From assembly GCA_023395465.1 (NCBI GenBank), contig JAEWZE010000138.1:1-22180 (forward strand): a stretch of DNA of 22,180 nucleotides, written 5' to 3'. Origin of the DNA: Pseudomonadota bacterium (GTDB lineage Bacteria > Pseudomonadota > Gammaproteobacteria > Xanthomonadales > Xanthomonadaceae). Under the pieces are notes generated by a model that saw only the letters and a list, made by a program, of their open reading frames with translations, did no database searches and was not told the origin of the DNA. Positions 15,515 through 22,180 of this stretch are shown one piece after another. The position numbers were made by a program, and so were the translations under genes. The number at the start of each line of letters is the position of its first letter. Position 1 is the first letter of the stretch.

Positions 15515-17596
15515 ATGAGCTTGCCGACCCTTCCGTCCACCATTCCCCCTGTCATTGGCGAAGGGCACGTCGTTGCGGCCTCGCAGTCCGTGCGGTCCAT
15601 CGTCTCCCGCGCGGCTGGCGACATGCGGGCGGCGCGCTGCACCCACGCCGCATCCCGTGGCGATGCCGCCCTGGCCCCAACCGCAAGGACGCTCGCGCTG
15701 TTCGCTGGCGCATGCGCGTTGCTGCTGGCATCGTCGAGCCAGGCGGTGGAGCTGCCGCGCATGTTCGACGACGGCATGGTGCTGCAGCGTGGGCAGGCCA
15801 TCCCGGTATGGGGCCATGCGCCGCCGGGCGCGAAGGTGGAGGTGCGGCTGGATGGCGACGCCGCCAGCGCCACCGCAGACGGCAACGGTGCGTGGCGCCT
15901 GCAGCTGCCCGCCCGCGAGGCGGGTGGTCCGTTCGTGATGCGCATCGACGACGGCAAGGCGCCGCTCGAACTGCGCGACGTGCTGGTGGGCGATGTATGG
16001 TTGGCGTCTGGCCAGTCGAACATGGAATGGCCGATCTCGCAGTCCGCGGGCGCGGAGGCCGAGATCGCACGCGCCACCGATCCGCTGATCCGCCATTTCA
16101 AGATTCCCAAGTCCTGGGCGGGGCTGCCGCAGTGGCAACTGGCTGGCGGCGAATGGATCGCGTCCTCGCCGGCCGCCGCAGGCGACTTCTCCGCGGTCGC
16201 GCACTTCTTCGCGCGCGAACTGCGCGCGGCCGAGGGCGTGCCGATCGGCATTATCGACAGCACCTGGGGCGGCAGCAACATCGAGGCGTGGATGGATGCG
16301 GCCACGCAGGGCATCGATGGCGATGGGCTGGTGGCGCTGGCGCGCCGGCTGAAAGACGAGGATGCGAAGGCGCTGGCCCGGTCGCAGGCCAACCTGGCGC
16401 GCTGGCAGCTGCCGGCCGATGACGGCAGCTGGCATGCCTCCGGCACCGACACGTCCGGCTGGGATGACATGGCCGTGCCGGCCCTGTGGGAAACGGCCGG
16501 ATGGAACGGCATGGACGGCGTGGGCTGGTACCGCACCACGTTCACCCTGGATGCGGACGAAGCGGCGCGCGGCATCGTCCTGGGCGTGGGCCGCATCGAC
16601 GACAGCGACACCACCTGGGTGAACGGCGTCGAGGTCGGCAGCACGCAGCTGCAGTACGACCTGGCGCGCGTGTACACGGTGCCAGCGACGGCGCTGCGTG
16701 CGGGAGAGAACGAGGTCGCGGTGCGCGTGGCCGACGTTGGCGGTGGCGGCGGCATCCATGGACTAGCGCAGGAACTGTTCGTGGAGCCGGCGGGCGGCGC
16801 GCGCCGGTCGCTGGCGGGCACGTGGAAGTTCCGTCCCGCCAAGGTCACCGCGCTGGCGCTCGACGACGGCAAGAACCAGCAGCCGACGCTGCTGTACAAC
16901 GCCATGATCGCGCCGCTGCAGCCGTTCCCGGTGCGCGGTGTGATCTGGTACCAGGGCGAGTCCAACGCCGGCAGCGTCGAGCAGGCGTTGGACTATCGGG
17001 AGCAGTTCCCTGCGCTGATCCGCCAGTGGCGGGCGCAGTGGCAGGCGCCGCAGCTGCCGTTCCTGTGGGTGCAGCTGGCGAGCTGGCACTCCGGCGGCGA
17101 CCAGGGCGACGCCAGTCCCTGGGCGGTGCTGCGCGAATCGCAGAGCGCGACGCTGGCGCTGCCGAAGACCGCGCAGGCGGTGGCGATCGACATCGGCGAC
17201 GTCGCCGACATCCACCCGAAGAACAAGCAGGACGTGGGCAGGCGACTGGCCCTGGCCGCCCGGCATGTCGCCTATGGCGAGACGCTGGTGCATTCGGGGC
17301 CGGTGTTCAGCGGCGCGCAGTTCGGCGAAGGCGTGGCGTCGCTGGCATTCGATGGCGACGGACTGGAAGCGCGTGGAGGTGGCCCGCTGCTGGGCTTCCA
17401 GCTCGCCGGTGCCGATCGCGACTTCCATCCGGCCAGCGCGACCATCGAGGACGGACGCGTGCTCGTGCGCAGCGACGCGGTGCCGGTGCCGGTGCCGGTG
17501 GCGGTGCGCTACGCGTGGAAGGATGCGCCGGTGGAGGCGAACCTGGTCGGCCCCAGTGGCCTGCCGGCCTCGCCGTTCCGGAGCGATGACTGGTGA
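15515..17596 (+). CDS. SASA/CE20-type acetylesterase with inserted jelly-roll domain
   Basis: 693 residues. After a small beta domain (LPRMFDDGMVLQRGQAIPVWG), the SGNH hydrolase begins: WLASGQSNMEW with nucleophile Ser168, GGSNIEAW, the late WYQGESNAG block, and ADIHPKNK with Asp565 and His567. Between the halves (about 305-435) a beta-rich insert with WYRTTFTL, VNGVEVGSTQ and GENEVAVRV looks like a jelly-roll carbohydrate-binding module. The same plan is known for the xanthomonad xyloglucan acetylesterase that founded CE20. Predicted job: deacetylating xyloglucan oligosaccharides so that GH35 and GH31 can act. The 15515 start has GGAG seven bases upstream, but places the hydrophobic export signal (TLALFAGACALLLASSSQA) at about 59-77; Met37 (15623) would give a more normal signal peptide. 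The gene is first of three (+). Confidence 0.88.
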   Translation: MSLPTLPSTIPPVIGEGHVVAASQSVRSIVSRAAGDMRAARCTHAASRGDAALAPTARTLALFAGACALLLASSSQAVELPRMFDDGMVLQRGQAIPVWGHAPPGAKVEVRLDGDAASATADGNGAWRLQLPAREAGGPFVMRIDDGKAPLELRDVLVGDVWLASGQSNMEWPISQSAGAEAEIARATDPLIRHFKIPKSWAGLPQWQLAGGEWIASSPAAAGDFSAVAHFFARELRAAEGVPIGIIDSTWGGSNIEAWMDAATQGIDGDGLVALARRLKDEDAKALARSQANLARWQLPADDGSWHASGTDTSGWDDMAVPALWETAGWNGMDGVGWYRTTFTLDADEAARGIVLGVGRIDDSDTTWVNGVEVGSTQLQYDLARVYTVPATALRAGENEVAVRVADVGGGGGIHGLAQELFVEPAGGARRSLAGTWKFRPAKVTALALDDGKNQQPTLLYNAMIAPLQPFPVRGVIWYQGESNAGSVEQALDYREQFPALIRQWRAQWQAPQLPFLWVQLASWHSGGDQGDASPWAVLRESQSATLALPKTAQAVAIDIGDVADIHPKNKQDVGRRLALAARHVAYGETLVHSGPVFSGAQFGEGVASLAFDGDGLEARGGGPLLGFQLAGADRDFHPASATIEDGRVLVRSDAVPVPVPVAVRYAWKDAPVEANLVGPSGLPASPFRSDDW

Positions 17597-17607
17597 GATG
17601 CCATGTT

Positions 17608-17672
17608 GCCCCTTCGGGGCCTGCCCCTACCCAACCCTCCCCCGCAGGCGGGGGAGGGCTCAGGAGTTGGGG
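17608..17672. repeat. GC-rich palindromic repeat between esterase and GH35 genes
   Basis: The core is a perfect 11-bp inverted repeat CCCTCCCCCGC (17635-17645) / GCGGGGGAGGG (17648-17658) with an AG loop. Outer arms CCCAA (17630-17634) and TTGGG (17667-17671) extend it, and a separate GCCCC-TTC-GGGGC stem (17608-17620) precedes it. This form resembles palindromes found scattered between genes in xanthomonads. It starts 12 bases after the esterase stop and could cut down read-through or protect the upstream mRNA. Confidence 0.7.
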
Positions 17673-17679
17673 GGCTCGG

Positions 17680-19377
17680 GTGCGGGCGGCGGTGGCGTGT
17701 GCACTGCTGTTGGCGTTGGCGGCCTGCCAGCAGCAGGTCGATGACGCGGCGACTGCATCGGACCACGCGGCAAATGCAGCGGACCGACCAAGCCCCGCTC
17801 GAGATGCCGGGCCGCGCCCGATCCCGGCCTTCACCAGCCGCGACGGCCATCACGCGCTCGTCGTCGATGGGGCGCCGTTCCTCATCCTCGGCGGGCAGGC
17901 GCACAACTCCAGCAACTATCCCGCCCCGCTCACCCAGGTCTGGCCGGCGCTCGATGCGCTTGGTGCCAACACGCTTTCGATCTCGATCGCCTGGGAGCAG
18001 GTCGAGCCGGAAGAGGGCAGGTTCGACTTCTCCTTCGTCGACCACCTGCTGCAGCAGGCGCGCGCGCACGACAAGCGCCTGGTGCTGCTGTGGTTCGCGA
18101 CCTGGAAGAACAATGGACCCAACTACGCGCCACGCTGGGTCAAGCTCGACAACGCACGCTTCCCGCGCGTGGTGCGCGAGGACGGCGTGGTGCTCAATTC
18201 GCTGTCGCCGCATGCGCAGTCCACGCTCGACGCCGACCGCCGCGCGTTCGCCAGGCTGATGGCACACCTGCGCGAGCACGATGCGCAGCGCACCGTGATC
18301 CTGGTGCAGCCGCAGAACGAGCCGGGCACCTACGGCGCCGTGCGCGACTTCTCGCCGCTGGCGCAGCAGGCGTTCGAAGGGCAGGTGCCAGACGCGCTGC
18401 GCGAGCGCCTGGGCAAACCGCCGGGCACCTGGCGCGAGGTCTTCGGCGCCGACGCCGACGAGACCTTCCACGCCTGGCACATCGCCCGCTACATCAACGA
18501 GGTGGCCAGGGCCGGCAAGGCCGAGTATCCGCTGCCGATGTACATCAACGCCGCGCTGCGCGGTCCGTTCAACCCGGGCCAGCCCGGCCAGTACGCCAGC
18601 GGCGGGCCGACCGACAACATGCTCGACGTGTACAGGGCCGCCGCGCCCGACATCGACCTGCTCGCGCCCGACATCTACATGCCCGAGTACGTCAACTACA
18701 CCACCGTGCTGGAGCGCTATGCGCGCCCGGACAACGCGCTGTTCGTGGCCGAGACTGGCAACGCCCCGGCGTACGCGCGGTACCTGTTCGCCGCGCTCGG
18801 CCATGACGGTATCGGCTGGGTGCCCTTCGGCATGGACTACACCCCCTACGGCAACTACCCGCTGGGCGTGAAGCGCACCACGCCGGACACGATCAAACCG
18901 TTCGCATTGGGATTCGCCCTGGTCAACCAGGGCATGCGCGAATTCGCCAGGGCCGCGTCCGAAGGCCGGCTGCACGGCGTGTCCGAGCAGCCCGGCGTGC
19001 CCGAGCAGACCATCCGCCTCAACGATCGCTGGAACGCGACGATCGGCTACGGCCTGCCGCACTTCTGGTTCCAGGGCGCGGTGCCGGGCAATCCCGAGCC
19101 GATCGGCGGCGCCCTGATCGCCGAGCTGGGGCCGGACGAGTTCCTGGTGACCGGCATGCATGCGCGGGTGACCCTCCATCCTGCCGCGGCAGGCCAGGCG
19201 CTGATCTACGACCGTGTCGAGGAAGGCCGTTACATCGATGGCACCTGGCAGTTCCAGCGCAACTGGAACGGCGACCAGACCGACTACGGCCTGAACTTCT
19301 CCGACGCCGTGCAGCTGCTGCGCGTGCGCCTCGCGACCTATCGCACCACGTCCGACGTCGACCCCCAGGAGGACTGA
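17680..19377 (+). CDS. GH35 beta-galactosidase, predicted lipoprotein
   Basis: 565 residues from the GTG at 17680. This start gives a short basic lead and a lipobox (ALLLALAAC, Cys16), with Gln after the Cys, favouring an outer-membrane lipoprotein. The frame is open from a GTG at 17593, but that would translate a palindromic repeat (PTQPSPAGGGG), so it is unlikely. AGGAG lies 13 bases before 17680, a long spacing. The barrel has the GH35 pattern: LGGQAHNSSNYPA near the start, acid/base Glu214 in QPQNEPGTYG and nucleophile Glu358 in FVAETGNAP. The shape, with a beta-rich C-terminus (DUF5597-like), recalls the Cellvibrio xyloglucan galactosidase Bgl35A. Expected role: removal of side-chain galactose from xyloglucan oligosaccharides. 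The stop is 4 bases before the GH31 start. Confidence 0.9.
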   Translation: MRAAVACALLLALAACQQQVDDAATASDHAANAADRPSPARDAGPRPIPAFTSRDGHHALVVDGAPFLILGGQAHNSSNYPAPLTQVWPALDALGANTLSISIAWEQVEPEEGRFDFSFVDHLLQQARAHDKRLVLLWFATWKNNGPNYAPRWVKLDNARFPRVVREDGVVLNSLSPHAQSTLDADRRAFARLMAHLREHDAQRTVILVQPQNEPGTYGAVRDFSPLAQQAFEGQVPDALRERLGKPPGTWREVFGADADETFHAWHIARYINEVARAGKAEYPLPMYINAALRGPFNPGQPGQYASGGPTDNMLDVYRAAAPDIDLLAPDIYMPEYVNYTTVLERYARPDNALFVAETGNAPAYARYLFAALGHDGIGWVPFGMDYTPYGNYPLGVKRTTPDTIKPFALGFALVNQGMREFARAASEGRLHGVSEQPGVPEQTIRLNDRWNATIGYGLPHFWFQGAVPGNPEPIGGALIAELGPDEFLVTGMHARVTLHPAAAGQALIYDRVEEGRYIDGTWQFQRNWNGDQTDYGLNFSDAVQLLRVRLATYRTTSDVDPQED

Positions 19378-19381
19378 CGCC

Positions 19382-22180
19382 ATGCCCCGACTTTCCCGAA
19401 TCCCGCGCCTGCTGGCGCTGCCCGTGGCAATGGCCATGGCCGCAGGCGGCGCGCAGGCCGCCACCAGCTGGGAGCGCGTCGACGACGGCCTCGTCGTGCG
19501 CCCGAGCGCCGACGGTGCCGCCGACGTGCGCCTGCAGGTGGTGTCCGACCGCATCATCCGCGTCACCGCCGACCCGGACGGGGATTTCCAGCGCTCCCAA
19601 AGCCTGATGCGCGTGCAGCGCGACGCCCCGGCGCCGGCGTTCGAAGCCCGCGAAACCGACGGCACGCTGCGCGTCGCCGCTGCCGGAATCTCGGCCGAGG
19701 TCTCGCTGCACGACGGCCGCGTGGCCTTCTTCGATGCCGCGGGCAAGCCGCTGCTGTCGGAGGTGGCCGGCGGCCGCAGCTTCGAGGCCACCGAGTTCGA
19801 CGGCACACCCTATTACAGCCTGCGCCAGCGCTTCGAATCGAACGCGGACGAAGGCCTGTACGGCACCGGCCTGCACCAGCAGGGCTGGATGGACCTCAAG
19901 GGCCGCGACGTCGAGCTGCTCCAGCACAATATCGACAACGCCATCCCCTACCTGATGTCGAGCCGCGGCTACGGCATCCTCTGGGACAACAACGCCATCA
20001 CCCGCTACGGCGATCCGCGCGGCCTGCACCAGATCGGCGAGGTGGTGACGCTCTACGACAAGGACGGCAAGGCCGGCGCACTCACCGCGACCTACGCCAT
20101 CGACGGCGACGTGAAGCTGGTCCGCCGCGAGGAAAAGATCGACTACCAGTTCATCTCGGGACTGGAGGCCTTCCCCGACGAAGGCAAGAACCTGGAACCC
20201 GGCGGGCGCAGCGACGTGACCTGGGAAGGGCAGATCGCCGCCCGGCGCGACGGCCGCCACACCTTCTCGCTCTACAACAGCGAGTACGCAAAGCTCTATG
20301 TCGACGGCAAGCTGGTAATCGACCGCTGGCGGCAGAACTGGAACCCCTGGCACCACGAATTCGCGCTGGACCTGAAGGCCGGGCAGAAGCACGACCTGCG
20401 CATCGAATGGGATCGCATCGAGCCGGCCTACCTCGCCCTGCAGGGGCGCGACCCGCTGCCGGCGGCCGAAGCGGACGACCTGTCGATCTGGTCCGAGGCC
20501 GGGCAGGTGATCGACTACTACGTGGTGGCCGCCGACGATGCCGACGGCGTGATCGCCGGCTATCGCGAGCTCACCGGCAAGGCGGTGCTGCTGCCCAAGT
20601 GGTCCTACGGCTTCTGGCAGAGCCGCGAGCGCTACAAGACGCAGCAGGAGCTGACCGACGCGCTGGACGAGTACCGCCGCCGCAAGCTGCCGATCGATGC
20701 GATCGTGCTGGACTGGTCGTACTGGCCGGAGGACGCCTGGGGCTCGCACGACTTTGATCCGGAGAACTTCCCGGATCCGGACGGCATGGTCGACCACGTG
20801 CACGACCAGAACGCGCAGATCATGATCTCGGTCTGGCCAAAATTCTATCCGGGCACCGAGCATTACAAGGAGCTCGACGCGGCCGGCTACATGTACAAGC
20901 GCAATGTCGAGGTCGGGGAACTGGACTGGATCGGCAAGGGCTACCTCAACTCCTTCTACGATCCGTTCACGCGCGAAGCGCAGGACATCTTCTGGCGCCA
21001 GGTCAACACCAAGCTCAACAGCAAGGGTTTCGATGCCTGGTGGCTGGACGCGTCCGAGCCCGACCTGCACAGCAACATCGACATCGGCGAGCGCAAGGCG
21101 CGCACCATGCCCAATGCATTGGGCTCGTCGACCGAGTACTTCAATGCCTACCCGCTGCCGCATTCGGAAGGCGTGTACCGCGGTTCGCGGCAGGTCGAGC
21201 CGGACAAGCGCGTGTTCATCCTCTCGCGTGCGTACTTCGCGGGCCAGCAGCGCGCCGGCGCGGCGTTCTGGAGCGGCGACATCGTGCCGCGCTGGGAGGA
21301 CTACCGCGAGCAGATCTCCGGCCTGGTCAATGCCTCGATGGCGGGCGCGCCGAACGTGAGCTTCGACATCGGCGGCTTCTCGCCCGAGCGCCGCTATGAG
21401 GCGAAGGATCCTGCCCACCTGCCCGAATGGCGCGAGCTGAGCCTGCGCTGGTTCCAGCACGGCGCCTTCGTGCCGATCTTCCGCCTGCACGGGCAGTTCC
21501 CCTACCGCGAGATCTGGGAGATCGCGCCGGAGGGCACCCCGCACTACGACAGCTTCGTGCACTACCTCAAGCTGCGCTACACCCTGCTGCCGTACATCTA
21601 CACGCTGGCCGGCGACACCTGGCATCGCGACGGCACGATCCTGCGCGCGCTGGCGATGGATTTCCCGCAGGACGCGAAGGCGCGCGGCGTCGCCGACCAG
21701 TACCTGTTCGGCCCCGCCTTCCTGGTAGCGCCGGTGACCGCGTTCAAGGCCACCAGCCGCGAGATGTACCTGCCGGCGGGCGCGCAGTGGATCGACTTCG
21801 AGACCGGCCAGCGCTTCGAGGGCGGGCAGACGATCACCGCCGAGGCACCGCTGCAGCGCATGCCGCTGTTCGTGCGCGCCGGTTCGATCGTGCCGCGCAC
21901 CGTGGTGCAGCAGTACGTGGACGAGCAGCCGGACGCGCCATTGACGATCGAGGTCTATACCGGCGCCGACGGGACGTTCTCGCTGTACGAGGACAACGGC
22001 CGCAACTACGGCTACGAGCGCGGCGAATCGGCGCGCATTCCGCTGGCCTGGGACGAGGCGGCGGGCGAGCTGCGCATCGGTGCGCGCGAGGGCGCCTATC
22101 CGGGGATGGCGGCGACGCGCGAGGTCCGGGTGCGCTTCGTCGACGGTCCACGCGGCGACAACGGCGCGCTGGAGCCGGCC
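19382..22180 (+). CDS. GH31 alpha-xylosidase with PA14 insert (3' end missing)
   Basis: 933 codons are in the window and the frame is still open at the right edge. AGGAGG (19367-19372) lies inside the end of the GH35 gene, nine bases before the ATG. A signal peptide (to about AQA, residue 26) directs export. Domains in order: a beta-sandwich (about 27-245), an inserted PA14 domain (about 250-352, with YAKLYVDGKLVIDRW), and the GH31 barrel from about 400. Nucleophile Asp556 is in WWLDASEPD and acid/base Asp633 in FWSGDIV. Then come C-terminal sheets with YEDNGRNYGYERG. PA14 inside GH31 is the hallmark of xyloglucan-active alpha-xylosidases such as Cellvibrio Xyl31A, where it helps grip longer oligosaccharides. 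It would release xylose from the non-reducing end. Little of the protein should be missing. Confidence 0.93.
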   Translation, partial: MPRLSRIPRLLALPVAMAMAAGGAQAATSWERVDDGLVVRPSADGAADVRLQVVSDRIIRVTADPDGDFQRSQSLMRVQRDAPAPAFEARETDGTLRVAAAGISAEVSLHDGRVAFFDAAGKPLLSEVAGGRSFEATEFDGTPYYSLRQRFESNADEGLYGTGLHQQGWMDLKGRDVELLQHNIDNAIPYLMSSRGYGILWDNNAITRYGDPRGLHQIGEVVTLYDKDGKAGALTATYAIDGDVKLVRREEKIDYQFISGLEAFPDEGKNLEPGGRSDVTWEGQIAARRDGRHTFSLYNSEYAKLYVDGKLVIDRWRQNWNPWHHEFALDLKAGQKHDLRIEWDRIEPAYLALQGRDPLPAAEADDLSIWSEAGQVIDYYVVAADDADGVIAGYRELTGKAVLLPKWSYGFWQSRERYKTQQELTDALDEYRRRKLPIDAIVLDWSYWPEDAWGSHDFDPENFPDPDGMVDHVHDQNAQIMISVWPKFYPGTEHYKELDAAGYMYKRNVEVGELDWIGKGYLNSFYDPFTREAQDIFWRQVNTKLNSKGFDAWWLDASEPDLHSNIDIGERKARTMPNALGSSTEYFNAYPLPHSEGVYRGSRQVEPDKRVFILSRAYFAGQQRAGAAFWSGDIVPRWEDYREQISGLVNASMAGAPNVSFDIGGFSPERRYEAKDPAHLPEWRELSLRWFQHGAFVPIFRLHGQFPYREIWEIAPEGTPHYDSFVHYLKLRYTLLPYIYTLAGDTWHRDGTILRALAMDFPQDAKARGVADQYLFGPAFLVAPVTAFKATSREMYLPAGAQWIDFETGQRFEGGQTITAEAPLQRMPLFVRAGSIVPRTVVQQYVDEQPDAPLTIEVYTGADGTFSLYEDNGRNYGYERGESARIPLAWDEAAGELRIGAREGAYPGMAATREVRVRFVDGPRGDNGALEPA

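Noticed and set aside
15228..15518. Small plus-strand frame whose stop overlaps the esterase ATG (ATGA)
   Set aside because: The overlap is tempting, but there is no ribosome site, the product is an Arg/Ala-rich sequence without pattern, and the supposed promoter and hairpin elements fall here.
17593..17679. N-terminal extension of GH35 from an upstream GTG
   Set aside because: It would translate the palindromic repeat and bury the lipobox; the GTG at 17680 gives a proper lipoprotein signal.
19019..21625. Long minus-strand frame opposite GH31
   Set aside because: The plus strand carries an unbroken GH31 with catalytic motifs; the opposite frame has shadow-like composition.
1..22180. CRISPR arrays, tRNA or rRNA genes, transposases, phage or defence genes
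   Set aside because: None was seen by eye: no regularly spaced repeats, no rRNA-like stretches and no transposase or integrase motifs in any real reading frame. A tRNA scan could not be run.

Overview
The window is high-GC DNA, dense with genes, and looks like a xanthomonad (Xanthomonadaceae/Lysobacteraceae, for example Luteimonas, Lysobacter, Pseudoxanthomonas or Xanthomonas). The grounds are the two large sugar-type TonB-dependent receptors of the Xanthomonas/Caulobacter kind, the style of the carbohydrate-utilisation genes, and GC-rich palindromes of a type common between xanthomonad genes. Genus and species cannot be fixed from the sequence alone.

Layout. (a) 1-1129: the 3' end of an electron-transfer-flavoprotein:ubiquinone oxidoreductase gene (+), a convergent DUF305 membrane protein gene (-), and non-coding DNA with palindromes. 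(b) 1130-6440, minus strand: a tight five-gene unit read 6440 to 1130, in the order KDPGal aldolase (dgoA), D-galactonate dehydratase (dgoD), SMP-30 lactonase, 2-dehydro-3-deoxygalactonokinase (dgoK), exported GH43 glycosidase. The first four share 4-base overlaps or a 4-base gap. (c) 6441-7550: a divergent control region with an 8-bp inverted repeat, then a LysR-type regulator (+). (d) 7551-14355: two consecutive paralogous TonB-dependent receptors (+). The first is followed by a strong hairpin. The second has its own promoter, with a LacI-like operator over the -10. (e) 14356-15514: a small membrane protein of unknown function and a stretch with no gene. (f) 15515-22180: a SASA/CE20-type acetylesterase, a GH35 beta-galactosidase lipoprotein and a GH31 alpha-xylosidase with a PA14 insert. 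The GH31 gene runs off the window end.

Working model (inference from families plus context): this is a xyloglucan-utilisation locus. The receptors import xyloglucan oligosaccharides into the periplasm. The esterase removes acetyl groups, GH35 removes side-chain galactose, GH31 removes xylose and GH43 probably removes arabinose. Galactose would then be oxidised to galactonolactone by an enzyme not seen here. The De Ley-Doudoroff set would carry it on: SMP-30 lactonase, DgoD, DgoK and DgoA, giving pyruvate and glyceraldehyde-3-phosphate. The locus therefore joins side-chain removal to catabolism of one released sugar. Not present in the window: an endo-xyloglucanase, a galactose dehydrogenase, an inner-membrane sugar transporter and a LacI-type repressor.
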